DNA from: Henricia sp. BOLD:AAB3569
Lineage: Eukaryota > Echinodermata > Asteroidea > Spinulosida > Echinasteridae
Reading direction: 5' to 3'
Length of the DNA: 64,000 bases
NCBI GenBank assembly: GCA_037783545.1
Contig: JBBELK010000060.1
Span: 1,302,001-1,366,000 of the forward strand
Below, piece by piece: positions 10,281-21,130 of the stretch. The translations under genes and the position numbers were made by a program. How positions within the stretch are numbered: the first letter of the stretch is position 1; each line of letters starts with the position of its first letter. The notes beneath the pieces are model-generated. The model made no database searches. It was not told where the DNA came from and saw only the letters and a program-made list of their open reading frames with translations.

Positions 10281-10740
10281 GCCACGTGCATGGTCGTATA
10301 CGGTGCGGGTGGATCCTCCGGAACCCGCCGGAACTTTCCCGGCTCAAAATGCACAGGGGTCGAACTTAGGTCCGTCCATGGGTCGCTGGTTTGATCCAAC
10401 CCCCTGCAAAAACTACTCGGATTGGCAGGGTCAGGCCGTACTGCGTGTCCTGGCCTCCCCTCTACAATCTCAGGTTCCAACAGCCTCACAGTATTCCCAT
10501 GTCTCCCGGAGTTTTCTCTCGGGCTTTCCTCAAAGAAGGACAGTAATTCATCGACAGTTACGAACGTACTACTGTGGGCCTTGTCAGTCTGGCCTCCGTA
10601 CTGGTACTCGTCACTTTCTGGCATGTCCCCGCCCGCGGCGAGTCTGATACCAGACCTCCCCGGTCTCGTGAATTCATTGCTTGAAAATCTCGAATTCTAC
10701 CTGTATTTCTCTCAGTGTGCCGTCCCACCGCTGCCGCCAG

Positions 10741-11037
10741 TGTAACAAGAATTTATCCTACTTGTTAAGAAACTCGGCACAAACAAGCACACACAGGAAA
10801 AGACAATTCAGCAAGAAAATACTGCACGTTTATTTGGGTCGATCCTTCCTCATCAACTATCAAGACAAAAGATGGCGCTCAGGAAACGTCTCCCGCCGAG
10901 ACGGGTGTCCCAACCTTCTAGCAGGGGCTCGCGCCAACCGGCTCCGTGGAACCGTGTTAGCGCCCTCAGCTCGTCAGCCGGCCTAACCGTGGAATGGTGC
11001 TGGCGCCCTCTGCTAGCCGATTGGGAACGGCGTTACA
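10741..11037 (-). repeat. LTR (5' LTR of the minus-strand element)
   Basis: On the minus strand this 297-bp block starts TGTAACGCCG and ends TTGTTACA, the expected TG...CA termini with a short inverted repeat (TGTAAC/GTTACA). It contains an AATAAA signal and precedes the gag start by about 115 bp. A TGGTATCAGACT string (10652-10641) resembles an initiator-tRNA primer site but is about 90 bp from the LTR edge, so the primer site is uncertain. The partner LTR is missing on the left side, so the element is truncated or deleted. Confidence 0.7.
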
Positions 11038-11900
11038 CTATTTGAGCGTTCAAATTCGAGTATGATACGGCTTACATGCTTGCGTTTAAAGTTAGCGATA
11101 ATGTTCTTTACTGGCAGTTGTGTGGCTTATCTGTCTTTTGCGTTTCATTAAATTCTTATTGTTAGTCTTAATTGCAAATGTGTTCCTTTTGCTTTGTTAC
11201 TCCATGATTAAACTGTAAAATGTGTCTAAAGAACGGTTGAATAAAGTTTTATGGCACATAAGTATAAAAAAACAATACACAATATTTTGCTTGCATTTGT
11301 TTGCATTGTAATCGTTTGCATTGGTCTTTAATTAACTTGTTTGTTTTCTTTATTCGTTAATGTTAAGACAATGCAGATTAAACATTAATTAATATATGAT
11401 TTTCTTATAAGGGGATCGTTATAAAATTAAAACGTTGTTTCCCTGTGGATTTTTTTCACCCTTTGACCAAGACGGACCCGGCCTCAACTGAACCTCTCAA
11501 AAGCGAGCAGCACAGGAAACCGGCCTAAACTGGACTACTCCGTTAAGAGCATGCAGCAGACGATCAGTCTCGACTGAACCACTCGGTTAAGAGCATGCAG
11601 AAGACTTGACCGAGACGGCCCCTCGAGACTACTATTGTGCATTGTAGTCCTTTGGAAGTTATTGTTTCAGATTCGATAAAGGTGGTCTAATCAGAAGTAC
11701 AACATAGCGTTTATGGTCTGTATTCAAACGCTGAATCAAAATGAACATAATTTATTGCCACCTGCCGAAAAATAAACAAACCCAGGAACTTGTTTTGTAC
11801 CAGTATACAAATTAAACAACCATAATGAACACCATAAATATCATTATGATTACAAAAACTTGAATAATGACAATGTCAGGTCCTTTTTTTCCTGTTTATT
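11038..11900. other. AT-rich, no gene recognised
   Basis: No protein-like frame is present. A short internal duplication occurs near 11550-11605 (shared gttaagagcatgcag). The stretch lies between two mobile elements. Confidence 0.4.
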
Positions 11901-11939
11901 TATGATAAATTTATATATCTGAAATTGTTTTATTTAACC

Positions 11940-12375
11940 TTCGATGTTCTGACGTGCTAGGCATCTCGGCATGTAAGTTTGGCTGTTGTTGTACCATCTC
12001 AGGCAATTTTATGAGTTATTTGTCCCACATTCTGTTGAGCCACTTCTTGAAATATAGGCAAACACGAACCAGAAAGCGCATACCACAGAAACGAACTTGA
12101 ATGCAAATTTTTAAAAAATGTTTGCCAGCTGATGAACATGAATAGTCGACCAGCCCGTTGCTGCTGGCTGTGACGAAATTAAATGAACTAAGTGACCATT
12201 TTAAATTGAATGATTTTATTTGTCGAATGAATGCTCAAGTGTTGAAATTGAATGACTCTTTTTAACTGTTGAATGCTGATGTACCTGAGCATTTATTTTC
12301 AAGCGAAATTGAATGAGTCGGGTATTAACTTGAATGGATTTTTGTTCGAATTGGCCGGGAAAACCTATATTATTA
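11940..12375 (-). mobile_element. Decayed end of IS630/Tc1-like transposon
   Basis: The sequence near 11950-11995 (ggcatctcggcat, ttgtaccat) matches the transposase 3' end at 13565-13615. The sequence near 12345-12375 (cgaattggccgggaaaacc) matches the terminal repeat at 14925-14951. GAATGA-rich sequence fills the space, as in the fuller copy. It is a heavily deleted relative. Confidence 0.5.
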
Positions 12376-12462
12376 TGTCAAATAGTGTGACTGCATTACA
12401 CAGTGCCAGATGCACGTACGTGCTTATATTATTGCTACAGGCACGTACAATCAAAGACAATT

Positions 12463-12618
12463 AATAGACAGCCGAGTGTGACGTGTTGCCATGGCAATTG
12501 GCTCTAAACTATCGTGGCCGTCGGCAAAAGCACAGGGACACGGTTCAGTGATTTTTTAGTTTAGAGCCAATTGCCTAGGCAACCATCAAAAGGTGACGTA
12601 TCACTTCGGCAGTCTATT
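12463..12618. mobile_element. Palindromic MITE (gccaattg family)
   Basis: aatagacagccgagtg...ggcaattggctctaaact on the left is mirrored by agtttagagccaattgcc...cggcagtctatt on the right, with a loop of about 50 bp. It is non-coding. Confidence 0.75.
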
Positions 12619-12732
12619 GTCATCGTGCATCGTGCAAGTTAGGCATTTTGTGGATCTATTGTCACATCATTTAAAAATGAAGACCTGCTCTCATGCATGG
12701 CTGCTAGAAACAATAGTTGAAATGGGGCGGTC

Positions 12733-12800
12733 GGGTTGGCGTAGTGGTTCTTTTCCCTCGTCTTTCACTTCTGGCGTTCCGAGTTCGATTCCGGAGCGTG
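12733..12800 (+). repeat. tRNA-derived SINE head
   Basis: A-box-like tggcgtagtggttc and B-box gagttcgattcc lie about 35 bp apart. No acceptor stem can be drawn. Half of the cattg(ct)gacgagcc MITE follows directly, so this is a composite of repeats. Confidence 0.5.
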
Positions 12801-12897
12801 TAGGCCTATGTGGATTGGCCACGCGCGCATTGACGAGCCTCTGCCTTTAATTCAAAACAAATTTGCAATAAACAACACGCGTTGTTATCATTTCCTT

Positions 12898-12928
12898 CCC
12901 CCCCCCCCCCCCCCCCCCCCCTCCCCCC
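12898..12928. repeat. Poly-C tract
   Basis: A nearly uninterrupted run of C of about 28 bases. Such tracts vary in length and are often mis-assembled. Confidence 0.9.
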
Positions 12929-13550
12929 TCGGAAACACGAATGAATTTGCTATCAATGAAAACCCATTAATCACTTTTAGTCTAATGTTAGTATACTATA
13001 GGTTTTCTCGGTCAATTTCGGCAAATGAGCAGCCGATTTAATTTTCGTGCCTTCGAATTAAAGCTATTTTGCCTCTCCAGTTGTTACTGCGTTTCAAATT
13101 CAGAAGTCGGCCATTCAATTTCGTTTTATCGTCATTCTTTTTCGTGACACTAAATCAACATTCAATTTAGCAAAGCTGGTTCGACTGGAGATTTTACTGA
13201 TTTAATTTTTTTCAATTTCGTAAAGAGACAATCAATTTCGCTAAATGAGAATTCAAATAAGTACGACTAAAGAAATAAAAAAATAAACAGATAAACTGTA
13301 CTAGGCAGCCGTTTTGTACCTTCACTTTAATTCAGGCAAACCTTATTTTCTATAATTATGTTTCCAGTAGACTTTACATGGGGCCCTTGAGGTTTTTTCT
13401 TCTTTTTTGTTTTCTTCTTTATTCTGAGGGTGGGGGGGGGGGGATCTTTATTGGTTAACTGGCCAAGACCTAATTTTTTATTATGTTTGAATGGGGTGTT
13501 TCTTTATGTTTTTCCTGGTTTTTTTTTTTATTGTTTATGTTGTTTCTTCC

Positions 13551-13990
13551 TCAACCATAAATCTGTTGGCGTGCCAGACATCTTGGCATATATGTTTGGG
13601 TATGGTTGTACCACTGCATGCACTTCACTTGGGTGATGGCATCAACGCTCTGAATGGCTGCTTGTTGAAGGAGATCGCACCTCCACTGCTGCATGTTCAT
13701 TCCTGCTTGCCGGGCAGCCTGTCTGTCTCTGACACGTTTTTGCCACTCAGGTAACCCAAGGATGCGTTTAACCGCTGCCTTGAATGCAGAGTGTGCAGTC
13801 TCCGTGCTGTTCAGGAATGGGGAGTAGGGAGGGTGGCGCTTCAGCTGGATCATTGGGTTGGAACCTTCAGGGAGTTGGGCTCGCACGCGAGGCCTTGCAT
13901 TGTCGTATATGAGGTAAATGGGTTCGTCTTCTGGGAAAACTGCATCACACTCTTGAATGCATAGTTCCAAGATTGCCCAGTTAACCTCGC
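13551..13990 (-). pseudogene. Transposase C-terminal half (DDE_3/IS630 type), broken
   Basis: The minus-strand reading has IYLIYDNARPRVRAQLPEG, then LKRHPPYSPFLNSTETAHS and FKAAVKRILG. YDNAR holds the second catalytic Asp, and PPYSPFLN-E holds the third acidic residue of the DDE triad. The last part (RQAARQAGM, QQWRCDLLQQ) is a usual helical tail. The N-terminal half of the catalytic core is not in frame upstream, so the gene is dead. Confidence 0.8.
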
Positions 13991-14427
13991 CCCTTAGATA
14001 TTGTTGCTATGTGCTCACAAGCCATCGCAAAAAATGGCGACACACAACGTACAAAGCAACGGGACTCGGCATGGAAAGCACAGATTCATTGGAAAAAAAC
14101 TCAAAGGTATTTATGTTTTAGGGTCGACAGTTACCGTATCACACACTGAGCGAAGGGCTAGTAATGCAGGGAGGACATATATTCATAAAAATGCGCTATC
14201 CTACCTTTGGACAGCGAATTGCCCGACATTGAAACCAAAATTCACCCAGTCACTGGCGCATACAACATACAACAGAAAATCGCGTGATTGTGTGATGATT
14301 GCGTCACTTTGACCTTTGTGGGCGCCGTCTGCTAGCTCTGTTGTGATTGGTCCATCTTGCTGTGGGTTGCTCCTCCTCTTGCCAGCGTCTCTCGCCTTCC
14401 AGTCCTCAAATATGTTGCAACAATAAT

Positions 14428-14568
14428 TTATCTTGCTGTGGACTTGTTGATGTTCAAATTGACCGCAAGCTCAAGGTAGTCTTGCTCGTTTCCCTCGAAG
14501 GCCTCAATCAACCTTTCTCGATCTACCTGGGCCACTCTAGCGTAGCGACCACGAGCTGCCATTTCTAG
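14428..14568 (-). pseudogene. Transposase N-terminal HTH segment, broken
   Basis: Starts MAARGRYARVAQVDRERLIE, then AFEGNEQDYLELA and NLNINKSTAR, a helix-turn-helix of the kind that opens IS630-like transposases and binds the terminal repeats. A stop follows, and the catalytic half lies about 450 bp further on in a different arrangement. Confidence 0.65.
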
Positions 14569-14982
14569 AAATATGCGTGTAAAACTGTAGCGAAAGCTCG
14601 TCTTCGAAGTAGATCGGCAAAGTGACTCAAGTGCCAATAAGTGAACCGTATTTATGCCTTTAACATTCTTAAGGAAACAAAAGTTTAACAAAGCGTTTTT
14701 TAGATTGCACAAATTCCAGAAATGACTGCCCAAAAATGAATTTGAATGACTAAACACACGCCTCAAAAAGTTTGAATTGTTAAATTGAATGATTATATTT
14801 TGTTAAATCGAATGACGCAACAGTACATTTGACTGGTCATAAAACGAAATCAAATGACCCTTTTCAGTAGCATTCGATTTCGCGCGAAATAGAATAGCGT
14901 AGTGGTTAAATTGGCTGCTCATTTGCCGAAATTGACCGAGAAAACCTATATATAAAACTAAACATTCTTAACAAAAAACCTA

Positions 14983-16659
14983 GGCCCGCATTTTAGAATG
15001 CTCCTTTATTTTGGCTGAAAGGGCGCCTTTCATAAGGTATCCTTATCTAAAGGCTTCCTTTACTATTAAAGGAGGGGTTATCTATGGTCGTTTACAGAAT
15101 CGACCTTATCCCTTTCCTTTGTATAGGAGTTCCTTGAATGGCTCCTCTTCGTTAGGTGCCTTTGCTAAGGAAATCCTTAACAAAAGGTCTCCCTCTAATC
15201 GCTTCCCTGCCCGAACACAATGGCTTAATGCGTAGTAAATGGCGGCAAATAACATTGGATGGTACTGCTTCTAGAGGTATCAAATTTAATTTTAAGTTGT
15301 GAACTAGTGTTATCACAAGCTTTAAGGGATAACCTTTTTAAAAATGACATTAAATCAACATGTTCCTTCAAATGTTTTGAGTAGTATACAGTGTCATTAA
15401 ATATTTACTGGAAATATTGATGCACAATATTGATTGTCTGCCTCATGGCAGTGCCCATAACATCGTTGTGTATGTTCATATACATGTATTGTTCATCCTC
15501 GTCATATTCATCGTCATCTGGGCCGTTTTCTTCATCTGAAATGTCTGGTTCCTGTAGCTGTCTAGCCATAGCAGTTTCCAATTTGCAGCGTATACCCAAT
15601 TTTAAAAAGGGGAAGCGGCGCTTCCACACCCCAAACATGCGTTCTACAGCCGACCGGGTTCTCACATGTGCGCGATTGTAGCTGTTTTCCCCTAGACCAG
15701 CTGGGTTGCGAAATGGAGTCATAAGGAAAGGTCGGCAGGGGTACGCCTTGTCCCCAAGCAACAGACCAGGTATCTCGTTGTTTTCAAATCGATGACAAAT
15801 CAGACTGTTGTCAAAGCCATCTAGCAACTATATTAATAAAACGCAGATCTGCATCACTTATTCCTTGAATATTCAATGACATGAAGCTCTTCCTGCATCG
15901 GTATATTTTCTTATTTTCAATTGGAATATGCACACCATCCACACACCCAACAACATTCGGAAAACCAGCCACCTCCATAAATATATGCTGCATAGCGGTT
16001 ACTGCTGCTTGCTCCTGTGGAATGCGTATGAATTGTACACGTTTCCTGACAATAGCGTTGGAAACTTTGGCAACTGAGAAATGTCCACTAGGTCACCTGC
16101 CACAATCTGAAAACTAACACTGGCGTAATATCGCAATGCCGTTTTCAGCTGAATACTGGGTGGGATGGGGTTCCCTCGCGGTTCAGGTATATCGTCTTGC
16201 AAGATATCCAAAATGTGAGCAAATCCTTCCCTGGTGAATCTGTAACGTTTTTTGAATTCTCCATCATTCCTGTGTGCGTCATGATCCACATAATTAATAT
16301 GACGAGTTCTAGGACCGCGCCCTGGATCAATATTGTTCAGATTCTGCAGCCTCCGGATGTTTGCCACACGATTCAGATAATCACCCATCTTGCTTTTTCG
16401 ATAGTCTCAGCCCAAATGACCTAAGAACGGCTGTAAGGAAGCTCTAAAGGAAGCCCAAGACCATCCTTAAAAAAAAAGGTGTCCTCAGCGTTAAAAAACA
16501 TTCTAAAAACCGGTCGACCTTTAGTTTAGGTGGCGATTGAAAGGAGACCTTTTCTACAAAATAAAGGTAACTTATAAAATAGCCAAAGGCTCCCTTAAGA
16601 AGAGATCAATAGGCATAAAGACGTCCTTTGCAGTAAAGGAACGTTCTAAAATACGGGCC
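14983..16659 (-). mobile_element. PIF/Harbinger transposon, complete ends
   Basis: The termini GGCCCG(C/T)ATTTTAGAA are inverted at the two ends, flanked by the 3-bp duplication CTA (14980-14982 and 16660-16662), the size used by PIF/Harbinger elements. Sub-terminal AAGG/CCTT-rich sequence occurs at both ends. The nuclease gene inside is frameshifted. No second gene (the Myb-like partner) was recognised. Confidence 0.85.
15405..16388 (-). pseudogene. HARBI1-like nuclease, frameshifted
   Basis: Three frame segments: 16388-15999 (MGDYLNRVANIRRLQ, then FKKRYRFTREGFAHILDIL), 15993-15811 (NVVGCVDGVHIPI, then KSFMSLNIQGISD) and 15827-15405 (LLLGDKAYPCRPFLMTP, then RTRSAVERMFGVWKRRFP). GCVDG(V/T)H, LLGDKAYP and RS.VER.FG are the DDE core motifs of the family. 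Frame breaks fall near 15996 and 15825; otherwise the core is intact. In HARBI1 and PIF transposases this nuclease cuts element ends in the nucleus. Confidence 0.85.
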
Positions 16660-16662
16660 CTA

Positions 16663-17629
16663 ATGTTTTTTTAACGTATTCTTAGGAACGTGTTTGTCTT
16701 CGCTATTTAGTGAACCAATCTAGAAATTATTCCCTGTAGATTGACGCGTAAAAAAATAAGCAATGCATACAAACAGGCAAATACATTGGAGAAGAGACAA
16801 CAGCGCGAGGCTTCAGCCCTTTTATTTGCCGCGTCAATCATCACGGCCCTTTATTAATTACTGGCAGCGTTGAAATTGTATTTGTGCTTTTATGGCGTTA
16901 TTGATTTAAAAAAACAAAACAAACAAACGTCTGCGACGAATATCAAAGGAAGCATGTGATTGGCTGTTTATACTACGTGTAGCTGCAGAAATGGTACTGC
17001 TTTACACAGGAGGCGTTCAAGAAGCTTACACCGTGTAACAGCAACTTACACCAGAGCATTATTTTTGCCATCACGCAATACACGTGTCTGCCCCAGTGGA
17101 TGACACTACTACCCGAGCTCGCGGGCGGGTGTCTGGTGTAAGTCTCGGTGTAATGACGTCATCTAGTTACCGTGCGGAAGTTGTAAATACAGGTATACAG
17201 TAAAACATGGCGGAAAATTTGCAATCGCGACGTGAATACGAAAACAAGCACAGATTTATGACAAAAATAGGAGGGAATACGAGTGTAATATACATTTTTC
17301 TTAATCAGTTGATGTCTGTGAGCATGTGTAAAGTTTAACATTACCTTTAGAACAACTAATTTCAAATTCCCGCCTCGCAACGACCTTTGACCTGTGCACC
17401 CATAATTCAAAGCGGAGCCCCATGGCGTTCGTTCTGCGTCCCTCTGTGTAGACCTCGGTGTAAGCTATTCGAACGCCACAACTGTGACATTTCACATACG
17501 GAGATCAACTCAAATATAAGATCAAATGCGCGATTGGTATCAGGACAGTAAACCGCGTATTCAGAAAAAAATAACAATTCGTATGTTTTCGTTGGACCCC
17601 AAAGACTCTGTTCTTTCTACTTTTCAAAC
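16663..17629 (+). promoter_or_regulatory. Upstream region of the GABA-B-like gene
   Basis: The 970 bp before the first coding exon include tgacgtca near 17154 and several short GC-rich stretches. No clear TATA box at a fixed distance, and no repeat, was recognised. The transcription start cannot be placed. Confidence 0.3.
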
Positions 17630-17935
17630 ATGCAACTAGAAATGCAGATACATATGTATCTCATTTTTCAGTTACTAATTCTGCCTTGGGCTCATTCGAA
17701 AAATGTGAAAGAAGAGGAATGCGTTTCTCATGATGCTAATGCCACCGTAAGCCCTTGCCACGAGGCCGGCGTACCACACAGAATTTCGATTTACATCGGA
17801 GGCATGTTCCCCTTAGAAAACAACAAAGTGTACGGCCGAGTTAATACTACTGTGTTGGCTGCTGTAAGACACATTAATGATCTAGATGGTCTACTCGACG
17901 GGTATGAGCTGAAGATGAGGTGGAACTGGACAGAG
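17630..17935 (+). CDS. GABBR2-like: GABA-B-like exon 1: signal peptide and start of flytrap
   Basis: From ATG 17630 the reading gives a hydrophobic leader (MYLIFQLLILPWAHS) and then a mature region with HRISIYIGGMFPL, VRHINDLDGLLDGYELKM and RWNWTE. The IYIGGMFP strand and the H.ND...L..YEL helix-strand pair open the periplasmic-binding-protein-like fold. An in-frame ATG at 17645 would give the same leader, so the exact start is open. The donor is perfect (GAG|gtaagt), phase 0. The following intron is about 25.4 kb. Confidence 0.85.
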
Positions 17936-19277
17936 GTAAGTGCTGTTCAATTAGCCTTTTGCACGTTAGACCTACTCATAAATAGCGTACTCACTTCTTT
18001 TCATATGAACACTTAGTATGCACTTGACCAGACTAGGTTTTTGTTGCTACACTGTAAAAATTTCACTAGCACATTTTTGTCCCACAATCATGAACACATG
18101 AGGCAGGTAACTGCTTATGGATGAGGTACCTGGTGTGTTTGTGACTAGTACCCAAAGTAGCTCAAGTAGATCAAACCACTGTTCTTCATGTGCATCAAGA
18201 GATGGTTTAATTTGTTAACTCGCGTCTCATGCACGTGTGGGGCCGGAAAATTTAAAAAGTAAAATTGAATGGTCACTTCAGGTGTGTGAAGTGGTGGTCA
18301 GATCGTGCTGAGCAGCATGACGTAGAGTCACTTTTTACAGTGTATGTGGTGCAGGCGGCAGGTGTGAAGTAAAGAATTAATATCGTGTTCACATTAAGAG
18401 AGAATGGCATAAACCAACCAGACTGTTCATTACTAGGCATTGGCGTGCACCACGTGTGAACAACAGCGTAATATGTGAACTGCACCTCCATTTGAATATG
18501 AATAATTCCGGGTCCCATCCATTAGGCAAACGTTACACGCAAAATACTAGTTGAAGCCATACACGATTTGCAATACATGTCTCTAAATTTTAATCAACTA
18601 TTTGATCAAATACAAAAACATTACTCAAATGAAAGATATAACCCGTTCCAAGCGCCAGTGCAGATTCGCACAATTTCTTAAAAGCACGAGAAAACGACAA
18701 CAATATAAATTTATATAATTATGTGCACACGCAGGGGCCATCATGTGAACGAAACTCTGGCTATATCGCGGTATAGGCCTATTGCTCCGTTTTACGTGCA
18801 TTATACACAGGGAACCACCCTGTATAAGAAAGACGCGACGGTGTAGATTCGCACAATGTTTTAAAAGCACGGATACAGTTTTTCATTGTTTTCTCTGAAC
18901 ATAGATGAGGTATACTGAGCTTATACACATGTTAGTTTTTACCATACGCGCAACCAAACACTCGTGGAGATAATGCAACGGTGCTCCAATCAATAGGCTA
19001 TAGGGCCTAATCTTCTTTGTACGGTTTGTTGTCTATACTTGCCAACATTTTCTGGTGGGAAAATAATTACAGATTCATTATGAAGAGCTTGGGCACTGTG
19101 ATTTTACAGTTTTTTTCCAATCGCTTGCACACGATAAGTGCAACTAAGGCCACAATATTTGACTGCAAATTTAAACACTCGCCGTTCACAAACTTGCAGA
19201 ATATGTGCAAAACGTAAAGTAGGCCTACACTCTGGTTGTTTTCGCACCAACTGCCATACAGAAGACGACTAATGCAA
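17936..19277 (+). other. Intron 1, proximal part
   Basis: No coding exon or clear transposon is recognised. A phrase like attcgcacaat(t/g)t..taaaagcacg occurs twice (near 18665 and 18847), suggesting a decayed duplication. Confidence 0.4.
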
Positions 19278-19608
19278 GCCACTTAATAGTCTTGTCACAA
19301 GACCGTATTTTGGTTCCCCCCCTCCACGCCCCGCCCACTACCAATAGAGGGCGCCATTCACACTTCGACCGACCGAAATACGGTCTTGTATGCTTTGGCA
19401 GGGTCACGTGCACGGTTACCTGAAAATTCCGTGCACATTCCAAGCGTACCGAGCGCATACCAATGACGTAAGTAATGTTATGTATGGCACCCAGACGTCT
19501 TCGTGTTGCGTTCTAGTTTCGCCGCGCTGTAGTTACATGCCTAATTCTTTATCGATCAAAATACAATTTTTGCCAAGATTTGTGATCGAGAACTACCCAT
19601 ATAGCTCA

Positions 19609-19809
19609 TATGAGCTATATGAGGTAAATGAGGTAAGTGAGGTAAATGAGCTAAATGAGGTAAATGAGGTAAATGAGGTAAATGAGGTAAATGAGCTAAA
19701 TGAGGTAAATGAGGTAAATGAGGTAAATGAGCTAAATGAGCTAAATGAGCTAAATGAGCTAAATGAGCTAAATGAGCTAAATGAGCTAAATGAGCTAAAT
19801 GAGCTAAAT
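19609..19809 (+). repeat. 9-bp minisatellite (aaatgag(c/g)t)n
   Basis: About 22 units of nine bases switch between gaggtaaat and gagctaaat, with the gagct form taking over toward the right end. Being a multiple of three it stays open in all frames, but this does not indicate a gene. Confidence 0.95.
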
Positions 19810-20149
19810 CACATTCAACTGTACACAAAAGATTCCTTTTTTTTCAAACTTGCTGAAACTTTTGTAATGCATGGCTGTTTGTAAACTATGACGAAACTAG
19901 AGGTGGAAACTGCAGCAATTTGCCATAACTCAAACTGTTCCTTGCTCTATGTACAGACCAGTTCCTACTTTATAATCCTATCGCTTATTGCAGAACGCTA
20001 TCTACTCCAATCTTTCCCCACGCTACAATGCATAAAATAACTGAGAAAACCATGGCTACAAAACTCAAAAGGCTGTGTTTTTTTACAGTCCGAGTACATG
20101 TGCAGTATAGTACTCAGTACGGTACGAAAGTGATTTATTTGTACACACA

Positions 20150-20258
20150 TTAATACCGCCGTCTCATCATGGGTTTCCTCACGCTTGCGATCGAGTGACA
20201 GTGCAATGGGCAATTTAGAAGAATCCTTGGTATGAATACCAGAAAGAAATAATAATAG
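20150..20258 (+). repeat. SINE tail fragment
   Basis: gggtttcctcacgcttgcga, gtgacagtgcaatgggca and ccttggtatgaatacc match the inverse of 55400-55470 and the same segment in the inverted repeat at 5265-5330. No tRNA head is present. Confidence 0.75.
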
Positions 20259-20261
20259 CAG

Positions 20262-20342
20262 GCTATGCACTAGACCCGCGAACAGGGCTTCGGAAAATCC
20301 TTTTTCCGAAGCCCTGTTCACGGGTCTGGCTATGCATCTAGG
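20262..20342. repeat. Hairpin inside the MULE-like element
   Basis: agacccgcgaacagggcttc is followed after a short loop by its near-perfect inverse gaagccctgttcacgggtct, with outer gctatgca repeats. The stem is about 27 bp with one mismatch. Confidence 0.85.
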
Positions 20343-20659
20343 CGCTAGGCAAGACGCCAGTCTGCTTACTGCCTGAACGCTGCGACTGCGCCTGCGTATT
20401 GAATGATGTCATTGGTATGCGCTCGGTACGCTTGGAATGTGCATGGAATTTTTAGGATATGTGCCAAAGCATACAAGACCGTAATTCGGAAGGTGGAAGT
20501 GTGAATGGCGCCCTCTATCGGTAGTGTGTACAGCGCGTAGGCGGGGCGTGGAAGGGGGAACCAAAATACGGTCTTGTGACAAGACTAGCCACTTAACGGA
20601 TAACGGACCTCTTTTGTGTGCAACTCTGTTGCAATATATTTCGCTAATGGGCAGCCGAA

Positions 20660-21130
20660 TTCCCGCGCAATGTTATTTAAAGGGCCTGTGACATGCTAAA
20701 CAACTTTGTGCCTAAGCTTTGCTTCATAATGACGGATTACTTGTTCAGCATGACATACTATTGTTCGTTTGGATGTAAAATCAATAAAAGGTGGCCTTTT
20801 TTCAACTTTGAAGATTTCATTGCAATAAATCACAGACAGAGGGCGCTGTTTTGAGTGCATCACATAAGGAAGGCAGAAGGGAAAGTTAAGAAAAAACATA
20901 AGACTTTAAGTTTGACTTGTGGCAAATTGCTGCAGTTTCTACCCCCAGTTTTGTCATGGCTTACAGCAGGCAACATGTAAAACAAACTCAAACAGCCATG
21001 GATTACAAAAGTTTCAGGAAAATTGAGAAAATAGTGGAATCTTTTGTGCACAGTTTAATGCGATTTTGCTGTGTTTGCCTCTTGTGACATCGTGACCTTG
21101 GTCATGAATATGCATATTTTCATTAGCATA
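20660..21130. repeat. Dispersed repeat (copy also at 59330-59830)
   Basis: Shared strings include ggattacttgtt, aataaaaggt, gcaacatg.aaaacaaac, caaacagccatg-like and gaaaatactgaaatcttttg-like, ending in catgaatatg and attagcataaaaa. It is non-coding and dispersed in introns. A partial inverted relative lies near 23620-23760. Confidence 0.7.

Larger units (their letters stand above)
8440..10624 (-). pseudogene. Broken gag of a Ty3-like retrotransposon, with CCHC and C-terminal zinc fingers
   Basis: The reading is broken into four frame segments. The first (10624-9509, 371 codons from an ATG) is an acidic head followed by repeats rich in PDYGAE and DRLRTTLDQ. Next is a gag core (9400-8972) with LPDKFDGVSSWADYLIHFE and an LEYFEQRFG end, then a continuation (about 9050-8739) with IRRLVSKSYPNFP. 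Last is a tail (8823-8440) with a CCHC knuckle (CFGCHEIGHFQRDC) and two C2HC-type fingers ending HLQYC. Frameshifts lie near 9560, 9330, 9080 (with probable deletion) and 8820. Gag proteins coat element RNA in the cytoplasm. No protease, reverse transcriptase or integrase follows. Confidence 0.8.
12996..14951 (-). mobile_element. IS630/Tc1-mariner-type transposon with terminal inverted repeats
   Basis: The left end tataggttttctcggtcaat (continuing to gagcagcc) is inverted at the right end (about 14913-14951), roughly 37 bp each, with TATA at both borders as expected for TA-targeting elements. It encodes both ends of a DDE transposase on the minus strand, but the middle is rearranged. About 1.96 kb in total, non-functional. 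Confidence 0.75.
19287..20587. mobile_element. Mutator-like (MULE) non-autonomous element with 9-bp target duplication
   Basis: Long inverted ends of about 190 bp start tagtcttgtcacaagaccg. They carry inverted gagggcgccattcacactt and catgcacattccaagcgtacc-like blocks. The element is flanked by a perfect 9-bp direct repeat gccacttaa at 19278-19286 and 20588-20596. Long TIRs plus 9-bp duplication are the hallmark of MULEs. No transposase is present. Its cargo is a 9-bp minisatellite, a SINE tail fragment and a short hairpin. Confidence 0.85.

Noticed and set aside
9538..10647. 369-codon plus-strand open frame
   Set aside because: It is the mirror of the GC-rich 168-bp repeats in the gag head; the minus strand has gag motifs downstream and an LTR upstream.
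19609..19809. CRISPR-like array
   Set aside because: Units are 9 bp without spacers, in a eukaryotic genome.
19390..19884. Open frame encoding NEVNEL/NELNEL repeats
   Set aside because: Produced by the 9-bp minisatellite, a multiple of three; open in all frames, with no flanking coding signal.
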